From Himantopus leucocephalus (taxonomy: Eukaryota > Chordata > Aves > Charadriiformes > Recurvirostridae), in contig RSEF01000001.1 in assembly GCA_003993805.1 (NCBI GenBank), positions 59,104,806-59,168,805 of the forward strand: DNA of 64,000 nucleotides, given 5' to 3'. The position numbers and the translations under genes were made by a program. Below the pieces are notes generated by a model that searched no databases, was not told the origin of the DNA, and saw nothing but the letters and a program-made list of their open reading frames with translations. Shown here one piece after another: positions 1 through 11,150 of the stretch (its first letter is position 1; every line of letters starts with the position of its first letter).

Positions 1-116
1 TCCAAGGTCACGATACTCAGGTGATCGTCCTCGCGTTCCTCAGAGTCGGGATACAGCTCAAAGCGGGGCCACACGTAATACTTCATCTGCAACTTTTTTT
101 CCTTCCATTTCCCCAC
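1..116 (-). CDS. GRIN2B: GRIN2B (GluN2B) internal exon, 5' part; exon continues past window start
   Basis: This is coding sequence for the GluN2B subunit of the NMDA receptor, a glutamate-gated cation channel of the postsynaptic membrane. On the minus strand the frame opens right after an acceptor (cag at 119-117, with the pyrimidine-rich stretch tgtctcct before it) and reads [18 protein letters not shown], then a linker, then [11 protein letters not shown] at the window edge. The words [14 protein letters not shown] and [11 protein letters not shown] match GluN2B as I know it and fit GluN2A or GluN2C less well. The segment covers the end of the amino-terminal domain, the linker, and the first residues of ligand-binding lobe S1. 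The linker reads [10 protein letters not shown], two residues longer than mammalian GluN2B recalled from memory. It joins the exon at 45876-45990 in phase 0 (…KWER|VGKWK…). The rest of the exon lies outside the window. Confidence 0.95.
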   Translation of the reverse strand, partial: MGKWKEKKLQMKYYVWPRFELYPDSEEREDDHLSIVTL

Positions 117-2012
117 CTGAGGAGACACAAACCACAGAAGATAAACTTATAGCTGCCCCAGCCCTTTGCATCAACCACAGTTCCTGCAGGCCTGGGCAGG
201 AAGACCACTGTGGAGTACCCAAGCTCATGGCTCATGTAAGGTGAGGACATTTCTGGGGAGAAGGCTCTGAGTAAGTGGGTTCAAACCAGGGGAAAGTGGA
301 GAACAAGAAAGATCACTGGGTTGTCTGATCTCTCTGATGGTCTCACTCTCTGGGAAAGTAAGCGGATGACCTGGGGGATATCATCACCACGGTCAAACAG
401 ACATGATGTCTTTCAACTTTCTCAGCAAACAGGAACAGAGCTTGACTCCTGAAATGTTGACTTTAGCTGACTAACCACAATAAAAATGCTTTTTTTTCCT
501 GCTAAAAAAGAGAAATATATACAAATGCTGAAACAAATGTCATTTTGAAACAGAGAAATTGAAATACTTCACTTGAAAAAGTCAAAAAAGAACTTTATTT
601 TTTCAAAATTTTGTCTTCATTTGTGTTCAGTGAAATTCATCAAACGTTAATTTTAACCAAACTTGATTTTGTCCAGAAATAACTCCTTCTTCTGGGAAAA
701 GGTTGCCCATTCCTAGTCAGGACTGAGTTATTCCAACTTCAGGCAACTGAAGAGGGAGATGTTCTACATTTTCAGGAGTGTCTTCACAGTAGAAGAACAT
801 AGACAGAGATGTTTGGTAACAGTAGTTCTTGCTATCCCCTGCTAAGGCCTTACTGAAATACTTGCTCTTGCTCTTTCACAATGACTTAGCTACGTACCTT
901 AGCTGGAAACAAGGAATTGCTCTGTGTTTCTGACACATGAAAAGTAAAATCAAAAAGCATCTATGATTTTTCAATCTTGCTATTTTTCCATAAGGATATA
1001 TTGCAATTTTAGATCTTTTCATTTCCCATTTCTTAAGCAAACAGAGATCGTATCTTCAGCAGTCAGAAAAGGGGAGTGGGACTCAGTTGCCTACTGCCAC
1101 AAATAAGAGTTGTTCTGAAGCCACTCCAGTCCCTGAAGAGACGATACCGGTAGCACACCCACTGCCCATGGTAGACCATTCCTTGCAAAAATTCCAGGCA
1201 AAGAAAAAACCTGAACATCAACTATGCTTTCAACTATCAAAGTCTTGCCTTTCTTCTCAATTCCACCCATTAGTTGACACTAATTAGCACCTTGGCTGGC
1301 AGCTGAAGCTGAGAGGGCAAGAAACTAACTGGGCTTTAGAAATAACTTTCCTGCACGATCCTCAAAGAAAGCCCTCCAGGCCAGGGCTGAGACATGTTGA
1401 CTGGATGGCAGAGGCAGTGTGGGTGTGTGGGAAGCTTGCACGACTGCTCTTAGCGGTGTACCTACTTGGTGGGTAAACAGAAAAGCTTCATTCCACTGCA
1501 GTCCAACACCCCTCCCACCACCCCCAAATTTCAGTCATTTATTTATTTAAATGACAGGACGGGAGGGAGAAGCACTTATTAGAGGCTCATTAGGTGCCAG
1601 CAGTTATTCTGTGAAACTCAAAGCCCAGCTGGGGTTTGGCATTTGAGAGCAGCTAGAATTCACATAAAACACTTGTCACCTTCAAAACAAACAAACAAAT
1701 GCTTCATCTGGCCATGAAAGAAAAATCCACACTGGCGCTTGTGGAGGGAGAAGAAAGGCAGAAGAAATCACCTAGAGACAGCAGCCTCCCCGTCCATCCC
1801 TGCAGCATGAACACAGCACCTCAGTGAAGCCAAGGCAGTGGGTTTTGTAAGAAGGGGGTGAAGTGGCCAGGCAGCTGGTTGTACCTTCCCAAGGGCCCTT
1901 ACGACCAGCAGATGGCTAAAAAATGCCAAGGAGAGCTTGCCCCTAATGTTCACTCCACTCATGAAGTCACACTGCTTGGACCAGCAAGCAGGGTACACAG
2001 CTATTTTTTTTC

Positions 2013-2055
<43 letters not shown>

Positions 2056-4184
2056 TTAATTCAGTGGACAGTGAGGAGTTGTTTTAATTTTTAAATACAC
2101 TTTGAGCACCAGGTGAAAGCTGTCAGACTGGGAGCCCCAAGAACCGGTGGCCCTTTTTGTCCACAAAAGACAGGTAGTGTTGTCTAAGGCAGCAGATGGT
2201 CTGTACTTGTGCTAATGTCTAAACCTGGATGTGGAGAGTGCATTTCTGAGGGAATAAAGAGCATATACTCACACGCTCACCCAGGGTCTGCTCAGCCCTG
2301 GACTTCCACTCGTTGACCAAGCAGGTCAATTTATCATCATCTGAGCCAGAGATTTCTGCAGTGCAACTTTAGCTCTCAAGTAACTGAGCTCAAATACCCA
2401 AAACCAGTTCAGCGAAGCCACCAGACAAGCAGAATAACTGCTCACATGGGGCTCAGTAGGGACCAGTGATTAAGATGCTGCACAGAACAGCCCAGACTTC
2501 AGCTCAGTAACATTAACTTATCATAGAAATAAGCAGTTGATGAAAAAGACATCTTGCAGTATCTCAGCAGCACTTAGATATCACAGTAATAGGCACGATA
2601 TAAACCCCTAAGTGATAAATTAGATCAGATAGGCAAACCCAACTCGTAATTACCCAGATGTTCTCTGGGACAGAAAGGTGAGTTCATAAGGCTGTGTGCC
2701 AGGCACGTTTCACAGTGTTGTACTACACAGACAACATTGTGAAATTAGGATAACAACGACAATCTTGCCACAGCTTCCTGCGTGCTGAAGCACCTAACCT
2801 GCAAATACAGTAGTACACATCTTTTCCTTTTTATCCTAATAAAATCATTCTAAATTGTCCAAAAAGGAGGAAAAACAGGATGTAAGGGAATCTTCTGACC
2901 TAAATTTTCAGATTAACTACGGAGTGTCTCAAGAATACCTGCAAATATTACATTTCATTGCTAAGCTGAACAATCAGGCATGCCATATACCTGCAAACAC
3001 GTACAGATATGAATAAGGGAAGTCAGAAAAGCTTTGTGAATTAAGAGGTGGCACATTTCTTTACATGCCCATGAATGTAAGGGTCAAATATGGATGCATG
3101 TAGTTAAAGAAGAGCAGCTTATGCAACATGTGGGCAAGGACAGTAAGGATACTAAGAAACATCACATGTGCGGAGGATGGAGACAATGCAAGAGAAAGAA
3201 AATACAAATGTGCATCGTATGCTAGATAATCTGCCCTGAGAGGGAAGGAGCAATTCACTGTGGGGACAGAGGTTAGCCACAACAGAATTAAATGTCACAG
3301 ATTTGTCCAGGTAATGATGCCTGCTCTTAAAGAATATAACCTGCCAAGCTGTGCAGAGCAGAGCAAGGCACTTCTGAAGTCTCAGGGTATTTGGTATTAA
3401 CAGCTTGTGAACTGTTATTACTTAGGTTCTGCTCGGTGCTCGCCTCAGCAAAAAGAGGAAAAATAAACCATCCCAGGCATCCTGCATATTTGTCACCCTG
3501 CAGTTTCGAGACCCACTGGGCGTTCTCTGATCAGTCTAGTCATCCAAACTCCCACCAGGAGCTCTGAAGGGTCACAGAATCAGCAAAAGTAAGGATGCTA
3601 GGGATCTTTAAGGCCGCCTTTCTAACCATATTCTCCAGTCCCTAGGTATGTTTCTGTATGCCAGAGCAGGGCTCCTAATGGCCAGAATTTCATCTTAACT
3701 TCCCCTTGCTCTGTCTGTATCACATCTGATCTTATTAAGAAAGGAAAGTCACTTTGGTTTGGGGATGAATTTGGAGGTGTTGAAGGAGGGGAGCAGCTAA
3801 CTTTTACCTTAAATACAAGATCCTAGTTTGGATAACAAGGTGTTGGAAGTAGAAGTCCAATACATTTGCAAAGAAAGAAAGTGAGAACTATTGTAGAACA
3901 AAAAGTCCATCATATATGCTATTGGTTTGCCTAAGTATATAAGCTACTCCATGCAGACAAAAGGTAAGATTGCCTATGCAAGGGGAAAATAAGTGAGAGC
4001 CTTCCGAAAGCCTTCCAGCAGGCTGGCAAATTGCCTTAACCGCGGTATAATGTAGCCAGAATAAAAGTGCTCTGCAGTATGTCAATGCGTATCTTTAATG
4101 AAAGGTGTATCATATTAGTTCCCTGAAACTAATTCTTGACAGAGGCTTTCCTCTCCTCCCAACGGAAGCTAAGGCTTGTAACAG
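117..4184. other. Intronic unique sequence, no gene seen
   Basis: Mostly unique sequence of ordinary composition, apart from the T-rich tract at 2004-2054. The first 1 kb holds A- and T-rich stretches around 480-680. Short open frames are present, none with a known domain. A weak CR1-tail resemblance at 3575-3650 was not accepted. Confidence 0.6.
2004..2054. repeat. Poly(T) tract with uninterrupted T34
   Basis: A T-rich run ends in 34 uninterrupted T at 2021-2054, before gttaattcag. On the gene's sense strand it is poly(A). It could be a simple homopolymer or the tail of an old retrocopy. No AATAAA-type signal and no recognisable transcript body lie immediately upstream on the minus strand, so a homopolymer is the simpler reading. 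Confidence 0.9.
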
Positions 4185-4395
4185 CCCTTTGTGGCAGATG
4201 TTTGTCTAACCTGTCCTTACACTGACAGAGTCCAAAATCTCTGTGGGCAGTCTATTCCAGTGCCTAACTATCCTTCCCTTTAAAAAGGGTTTTTTTTCCT
4301 GATGTCTAACCTAAATCTTCTTGCTGCAATTTATACCAGGAGAGTATGTTTCCTTATTCTTCTGCATGTGCTCTTTTCAGTGTTACCAGGCCAGT
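4185..4395 (-). mobile_element. Old CR1 LINE 3' fragment
   Basis: Read on the plus strand, the text resembles the reverse complement of an old CR1 3' region: gatgtttgtctaacctgtcctt, then a stretch like ctattccagtgcctaactatcc, then gatgtctaacctaaatcttc and ttgctgcaatttata. The order and spacing match the older CR1 group shared by birds and reptiles. Both ends are diffuse and no open frame survives. It lies in the 45.8-kb GRIN2B intron in the sense orientation of the gene. Confidence 0.75.
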
Positions 4396-6269
4396 AAGAT
4401 ATTTGTAACACAGAGGAGTTGGTAGTCTCATTCAGTGGACATCTTATATGCTACACTGACAAAAGCGACCACCTGTTCAAATGACCAGCACCCAGTCTAA
4501 CCATTTACAAAACCTTTACCCAGATGGGTAGTACAGACAAGTACAAGCCAGTCCCATGAACTTCCAAAATTGCCTGTTCCAGCCAGGGAAGAAGCCAATC
4601 TCTGAGCTCCTTCTACTATGCCAAGACAGGACTTCAAAACAGAAGAGCATCTGGAGAAACCTCTAACTAATGTCAACAGATGGAAAAACAAAACCTCCTA
4701 GAAATTTGGCTTTGAAGGACTAGGCAGCAGAATACAATTCTGGATAAAACCAGAAATGTTATACATTTCTTAGGCAAGATGACCAGAGGAATTGCATTTA
4801 TATTTGGGGTGAAGATCCAGGGGAAAGCCTGAACCTTCAGGTACTTGTTTTTCAACAGGCCGCGAAAGAACTACTTCTGGGAAAAGTCTTATGATAGTTT
4901 TTATTTCATTCAGGCTCCCATTTGAAGTGTGCCTTGCACCACTTTCTTTTCTTCTCTCACTTCCTGCCATTCCTGGTATAGAAGAAATACAAAAGGAGCA
5001 AAAGGGATTTGGTTTCATTTACAGAATAAAAGAAGAACCATTCCAAACTCACTTAGGACTTGAATTTCTTTCTGCATTTCCCCAAAAGGTCAATGTTTCC
5101 TCCCTTATTACCTTTTTTTTTTTCCTCAGAAGCTGAGGGGCTTGTTCATTCCAGTGGGGAAGCACTAAGGCAACAACACAGAGCATGGATTAGAAGGCAG
5201 AAATTCCCTGTTCCACCAAGGATCTCTGGAATCTGATCTGCACCCTTGTGCCTCCACTCCACATTGAATAAAATGGAGATAATGGTATGTTTTCACCTCT
5301 GGGATGCACTGGGCAGATAAATACAGAAAAGGCGATCAGACTCACAAATAGCATGGAAATGAGGAGACACACACGTGTCTAGAGCTAGATGAGGGAACAT
5401 ATACAGCATGTACCTGTGGATGGTGTAAATTTGAAAACTTCCTGTCTTTTATCTTTGCTGGAAAAAGCTTATGTAACTTTTACACCTGATTTTAATACAC
5501 AAAAAAGGGAAGATCAAATATAGAAAAGGTAAAGGTAGGATGTTGGGCAGCGGGCAGAAAATAGCAGTGTTATTGGTAACACAGCTGATGGAAAAGCATA
5601 CCTAACCCCTCTGGGAAGCAGGGAGAGTCCAGGGAGAAATAAGAGTCTTGTCAGTACAATTTGTACAGATCCTGAATGAGGACATGGGAAAACCAGAACA
5701 ACTGGGCAGGACATGAGAAGGGCTACTGTAGGAATAATAGAAACACCATAGAAATAGCAATTATAACTGGGACACTGCCAACGGAAGTAAGTACTGCTCA
5801 GGGTACGTAAAAGTAAAGGTAAACCTGGGAGATGCTGTTCTAACCTTAATGCTGCAGTAGACTGCGAAGAAATAAATCATGCATAAATAAAGCGGAATCA
5901 TCTGGGATTGAGATAGTTTTTGAAAGGCTGGTGCAAGATATTCCACCAGGACCGAACTACAGAGATCTACTGTAGCTCCACAGGCTTGGCTTTCAGTCTG
6001 GATAGAGATGTCATTACTGTTATTAAAGAGAAATTATATCAGGAACTAAGTCATTATGGGACACTTCAGCTTAGTAGAGATAAGGTGGAGAACAAATGCA
6101 AATTTTAACAGCAGCAACCTGATGTCTTTTTTTTTCTGGATCGGATAGTTGATACATTTCTTCACCCCAAAATTACTCAACAGGCAATAGGTCATGCTGT
6201 TTTACACTCACTTTGGGCAAAGCAGTGAGGAAACTTACAGAAAAGCTAGTTATCAGAAATAACCTTGGA
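4396..6269. other. Intronic unique sequence with one MIR-like remnant
   Basis: No gene is seen. An MIR-like fragment lies at 5245-5325. The stretch 5880-6269 directly precedes a CR1 3' end and may be a more decayed part of that element, but no reverse-transcriptase words can be read in it. Confidence 0.55.
5245..5325 (+). mobile_element. MIR-like SINE core fragment
   Basis: The stretch cttgtgcctccactcc…taaaatggagataatggta…cacctctgggatgcactggg follows the MIR order: a cctcagtttcc-like stretch, then taaaatggggataat, then a cacctcacaggg-like stretch. It is heavily diverged. MIR-type tRNA-derived SINEs predate the amniote radiation and survive in birds only as fossils. Confidence 0.45.
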
Positions 6270-6660
6270 TTGAGCGATTAGGGGAACAGAAAGCCTGCCT
6301 TAAAGGAGGAGATTAAAAAGCTTGCTTAACCTAGATAAATGAAAGCCAAGAGGGGATATGACTGCTCTGTATAAATAAAGGGGGGACAGATACACAAGGG
6401 AGGAAGAAAAGGGTTTTTTTAAGCAGAAAACCAACGTTGGTACAAGAACAACTGGCTGTGAGGAAACTTGCCTTGAAAAGAAGATGGATTTTAACTATCA
6501 GAGAAGGGAAGTTCTGGAACAGCTGCCCAAAAGGAGCTATGAAAACAACTAAAATGGGGCCGAGAAGAAGCACAACTGGTTTGCATAGGGCTATATGTTG
6601 TTGCTGCCTAGAGCAGCAGGGATGGAACCAGATGAGCCTTTCCAGTCCAGTGGCCTAAAG
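6270..6660 (+). mobile_element. Old CR1 LINE, ORF2 C-terminus plus 3' untranslated region
   Basis: The plus strand keeps decayed codons of the CR1 ORF2 end: RGDMTALYK at about 6350-6380, matching the family word RGDLIALYKY. A 3' region follows with words such as accaacgttggtacaagaacaa, gaagttctggaacagctgcccaa and a closing cctttccagtcc. The order is the same as in old CR1 copies of birds, turtles and crocodilians. The 66- to 80-residue frames crossing it are remnants, not genes. Its 3' end faces the 3' end of a younger, oppositely oriented CR1 starting at 6684. Confidence 0.8.
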
Positions 6661-6683
6661 TAAGCAGAAGCAAGAGGAGGAAT

Positions 6684-7146
6684 TCATAGAATCATAGAAG
6701 GGTTAGAGTTGGAAGAGACTTTAAACATCATCTAGTTCCAACCCCCCTGACATGGGCAGGAACACCTCCCACTAGATCAGGTTGCTCAAAGCCCCATCCA
6801 ACCTGGCCTTGAACACCTCCAGGGATGGAGCATCCACAACTTCCCTGGGCAACCTGTTCCAGTGTCTCACCATCCTCAGAGTAAAGAATTTCTTCCTGAT
6901 ATCTAATCTAAATCTACCCTCTTTCAGTTTAAAGCTGTTACCCCTTGTCCTATCACTACATGCCCTTGTAAAACGTCCCTCTCCAGCTTTCCTATAGGCC
7001 CCTTTAGGTACTAGAAGGCTGCTATAAGGTCTACCTGGAGCCTTCTTTTCTCAAGGCTGAGTAACCCCAACTCTCTCAGCCTGTCTTCACAGGAGAGGTG
7101 CTCCAGCCTTCTGGACCATGATCATCTTCGTGGCCCTCCTCTGTGG
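6684..7146 (-). mobile_element. Younger CR1 LINE, 5'-truncated 3' end
   Basis: The clearest repeat in the window. It opens with tcatagaatcatagaag, the reverse complement of the typical CR1 terminal 8-bp repeat ATTCTATG. It continues with ggttggaagagac-like sequence, a ccaacccccctgacatgggcagg stretch, gccttgaacacctccagggatgg, acctgttccagtgtctcaccatcctca and the tctcagcctgtcttca stretch. It fades out near gtggccctcct at about 7140. Divergence from the CR1 pattern is low, so it is a fairly recent insertion. No complete ORF2 is present, as is usual for CR1 copies. Confidence 0.95.
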
Positions 7147-9500
7147 AAAACCTTTTCTCCTTGACTTTTCAGCCTGCAGATGTCAAAACTCAGTCTTAAT
7201 CATTATATCGCTGTCCCCTACCTAACCCATGTAAACAAAAAGGCTCTTGCTATTGATATCTCCACTTCCTAGGCTCATACTTCCCTCATTCAGCAGCAAA
7301 ATCTTCTCCCGTGCCCTGAGAACAGAACATTCCTCTTAGCCTGCACCCAAGCTGGTTAAGTCATGACTCTCACACTTACAGTGCTGACATCACAGCCATT
7401 ACCAAATGTATAATTCCTGTGATGCTACAGGTCTGTGTCCTCACATAGGCTGGTCTACAGCAGGTGGAGAAGAGATGCCACGGAGAGCTAAAATCTCCTG
7501 TTTACAGACACTTAAGGTGATTAATTAGCCACATCAGCCAAAGCAGACAAGAAATGGTTGTGAATGCTCCACATGCAAAATTAATTAACACAGAAACAAC
7601 ACTCTTTCCTGAACCTCAAGTTCACCTTCCACAGCCACCTGGGGAAGGCTGCTTTCTTCCTTGCACCTGCAGAAGCAGGAATTGCTTCTAATAGCCTTTC
7701 AATTAAACACGTAGGCTGCAGGAGATGGTGGAATTTTCTTCCCTCTATATTTATACAGCACCTAGCATATGCCAGAGAGAGGCTTGGCTTAGAATACAGA
7801 CAGTGTGAAGTACCTGCTCTTGCTTTACAACTCATTCTGGGAATAAAAGCTCTTTGCAGAAACACAGTCCCCCAGCTCACTGAGGTCTGGCATTTACACA
7901 GCTCCTGCCATTTTTGCTGAAACATTTCTTTCCTGGTGCATTTATATGCTTTTTGCAGTTGCTGAGGTCCTGTCCCCTGCCGTGATTAGCCCGAGAAGGT
8001 TAATGAGATATACTTTGAGCGCTTCTGACTTCTGCAAAGTCAATGAACTATGGAGCTCCACTGGTGTCACAGAAAGGTCAGAGCTGTGAGAATGCCAAAG
8101 TGTTTGCCTTGGTAAATCATTCCTCCAATCCAGAAATTACCAAGAGATCACTACAGGCATAAAACCAGTCAGGATCACCTGATAGCTCCCTCTGGGAGAT
8201 GGTGGTGTTCTTGGTGGTAGTGTTAACTTGGTAGCCCAGGAAGTGGTTCATCCAGGCAAGGCTGGCTCATGCAAGAGCAGCATGGTTTCCAGGGAAACAT
8301 ATTTGTTCAAGGTCCTTAGTGCTACCTGATGTACACATGACCATGTTTTATGGAAATGCAGACTGCAATCAGCACAGGCATAATTAGCAGACATGAGGAG
8401 AGAGGTTAGAGGAAGCTGTTCATGGTAGAGTGGGCTGTGATCTGAGTAGGCTGGAGGATGTTACTCAGCAAAGCCGTAGCTTCTAGGTGGGGCAAATCAG
8501 GTGTTAAGATTTTGGAAGAAGGATTAAAAAAAAATTATATCTTAACAAACACTGCAGACCAACTGTACCACCCAGCATAACCCACCTCCAGCTAACAGGC
8601 AGTGACAGCACCTGACTCAGGCTCTTACTTCAATAATGTTGCATCCTTAGAGCCATTGTGCCCTTCCGAAATGATTCTGTGTGAGGAGAGGGGAGCTTAA
8701 TACAATGTCCTAAACTCCAGCAACATCAGTCTATTCTGATTCTGGTCTGGGAAATAATATCTAAAGCTACGGAACTTATACTGCCCCTATCCTTGCTCAT
8801 CTAAGGTGAAAGAAGGTTTCACCTTGAGCATCTTTACTGCTCTCCTCTGCAGAACCATGGGGCAGGGGAAAATGTAGCACGGATACTGGTAAGATCGTGT
8901 GTTTTGTGTCACAGGGGGTTCAGGATTCACAAAGGTTTAAAGAAAAATGTATTTTTATGTGCATGTATAGGCATCTAAATGCTTTATTAAAGCATTTCAC
9001 GGTCTCTAGGACTGCATCCGCATTGTGCAGGTGTGTGTCTGCATCCAGTACGTGTCCGTGCATGTAATGCCCTTTCTAATGATTTTTCCCCTTGGCTTTC
9101 CCTGTTGAGTGCTGGGCTTGGGTTTGCATTTTGCTGAGCTTTCATTTCTTTCACTCAGACTTTTTTTCCCCCCGTAAAACATGTTACACAGAGGGAGGGA
9201 TGGGCTTGCCAATTCACACCGCAGTCTGGGAGATGGTTTAGAGCTTCGGCTGTAAGTGGGTCCTGTACAGCAGCGTACAAAACCCTGACGTGTGTTCCCC
9301 TGTGCAGTGACACCTACTCTTTACACAGAGCGAATATCTCTCCCAGCATCTCTTGGGACCTGAGGCTGAAGGAATGTTTTAAAATGCAGATCCAGAGGAA
9401 GGCCAAAACGGCTTTCTTTTGCTGAGAAAAGCTAAATGTTGAAGCGGGCCCTGGCAGGGTTAGGAGAGGAGGCAACATAAAGAGAGAGGGGGTGGGTTGC
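7147..9500. other. Intronic unique sequence, no gene seen
   Basis: Ordinary composition and no recognisable repeat of size. It contains an X-box-like palindrome at 8285-8298. A stretch near 8030-8080 vaguely resembles an old amniote repeat but is too diverged to call. Confidence 0.55.
8285..8298. promoter_or_regulatory. X-box-like (RFX) palindrome, one mismatch
   Basis: gtttccagggaaac matches the RFX X-box GTTNCCATGGNAAC at all but one specified base (T to G in the centre). RFX proteins bind such palindromes as dimers. A lone copy in a long intron may be chance. It is listed because three more copies with at most one mismatch occur in this window. Confidence 0.3.
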
Positions 9501-11150
9501 CTAATCCTCACTGTTTTCTGAGCTGTGCAAGCAAGACCGAAGGCGCTGCTTTGGAAAGTATCTCCGAGAATATCAAAGAGAACCTTTAACTTTCACCGGG
9601 GGGCTGTCACAGTGGGTGAAACACCTCCCCATCCTGAATACACCAGCCAGAGCCCCTGCCGTCCCCATGGCAGCCCCGCATTGCCCCCATGCAGAGATGC
9701 ACGCCTGCCGAGAGAGACACAGGCGGGCACGGCTGCACGCACGTCCCTCCGCAGAGAGATGCAGCGTGCTCAGCTCTTCTCTTGCTGGTGAAAAGGGGAG
9801 GAACATGCCTCCTCCAGAGGAATTACTGCACATGTTGGGAGCAAGATTTCAGGGAAAGCAGTTACAGAGCTGCATGCCTCTGTTCCTCTGGGCAGGTGAT
9901 TGCAAATGCTGTCCTCATCCGCTGCACACCCTCTGTCCGGATCTTGGTTCTGGATTCACACTGCCATAGCCACAGCCAGCCCCACCACCTCCACACTTTC
10001 AAGGTGCATGTCTGCATGCCCCCCCCCCAAATCTGGTACATGTCAGGGGGCCTTGTGCACTGCACCGGGGCCATCCCAAGGGGTAGCCAACCGAGCCACT
10101 GCTCCAAGTTGTCACCAGATCTCCAAAGTGAGTAGAAACACTAGATCTGCTCTGCACCCTGGTTCTCTGCCAGGTCTCTTCACTCGGCTTTGCAAAGGGG
10201 CCAGATGGTGAGCCAGGCTGTGGGATAGGGGCAACCAGGGACACCCTTGCTGCTTTGTTTCTACCCCGTGTGTGGTTAAAGGGCTTCTCTCTGGCATCCT
10301 TGCACCTTTTCTTATCCAAAGTCTCCCTTGCCTGTCGCCATGGAGAAGGCATGGAGATAACCTCATGCCCGGACTCTGCTTGTCCCTCCCTCCTTCTTTC
10401 CTTTATTCACCCAGGTGGTCCCCAATAAACACAGGGGACAGGGTATGGGGGTAGGGGGAAGCAGAGGCAGCAGACAGCCCCCACCTCAGCTGCATAAGCA
10501 GAAAGGGATGGTGGTCCCTCATGCCCTGGCTCATCAGCACCCTGTCTCCTGCCCAGCCACACTCCTGCCCCCCATCACTGATGTGCATCCATGGACATGG
10601 TCTCCACTGCATAGACCTGTCTCCTCACCACTGCCTCCATCATGTCTTCAGTCTGCTGCCCTGCTACCCCTCAGCCAGGACCGGTGGCAGGAGCGAGACC
10701 AGTGCAAGTGGTGCAGAAACCCACAGGGATGGGGGGGTAACTCATGGTGTGATTGCTCCCCCGTCTCAGCTCCCACTGACTTCAAGCTGGGCTGGGTGGT
10801 TTATCCTCATCCCAACAGTGCCCAAACAATAGCCTTGACTCTGTCCTGAAATTAAGTGCTGTCCTAAACCAGAGCCGTGTCAGCGCTGCGCATCTCCACC
10901 AACAGTGAGCATTGCCAGGGTACTTCTGTCCGTGCTGCTGCAGACCAACCCGTCACACGGGAGAGACTGCCAAGCCAGCTGGGGGCTCCCAGGACCTGGT
11001 GTAGGCTCTAGTCCCCAGCTGGAGACTCCTGCCTTAGGAGCTCATGCTTCAGCCCCTCTGGTGGCTGAGGTTTCCAGAAAGAGACCCCACGAGCTGCAGG
11101 ACCCCTGCCTGACCCGCTGCTACAGTCAAGCACTGGGCTTTGCCTGAAAA
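9501..11150. other. GC-rich intronic block
   Basis: Clearly richer in G and C than its flanks, with scattered CpG (densest around 9650-9770) and a C10 run at 10019-10028. Many overlapping open frames on both strands follow from the lack of AT-rich stop codons. None has a recognisable domain. No promoter, polyadenylation signal or splice pattern could be supported. Confidence 0.5.

Noticed and set aside
3575..3650. Possible CR1 3' tail (tcacagaatcag…gatctttaaggcc)
   Set aside because: Only a few short words agree. Not enough to separate from chance.
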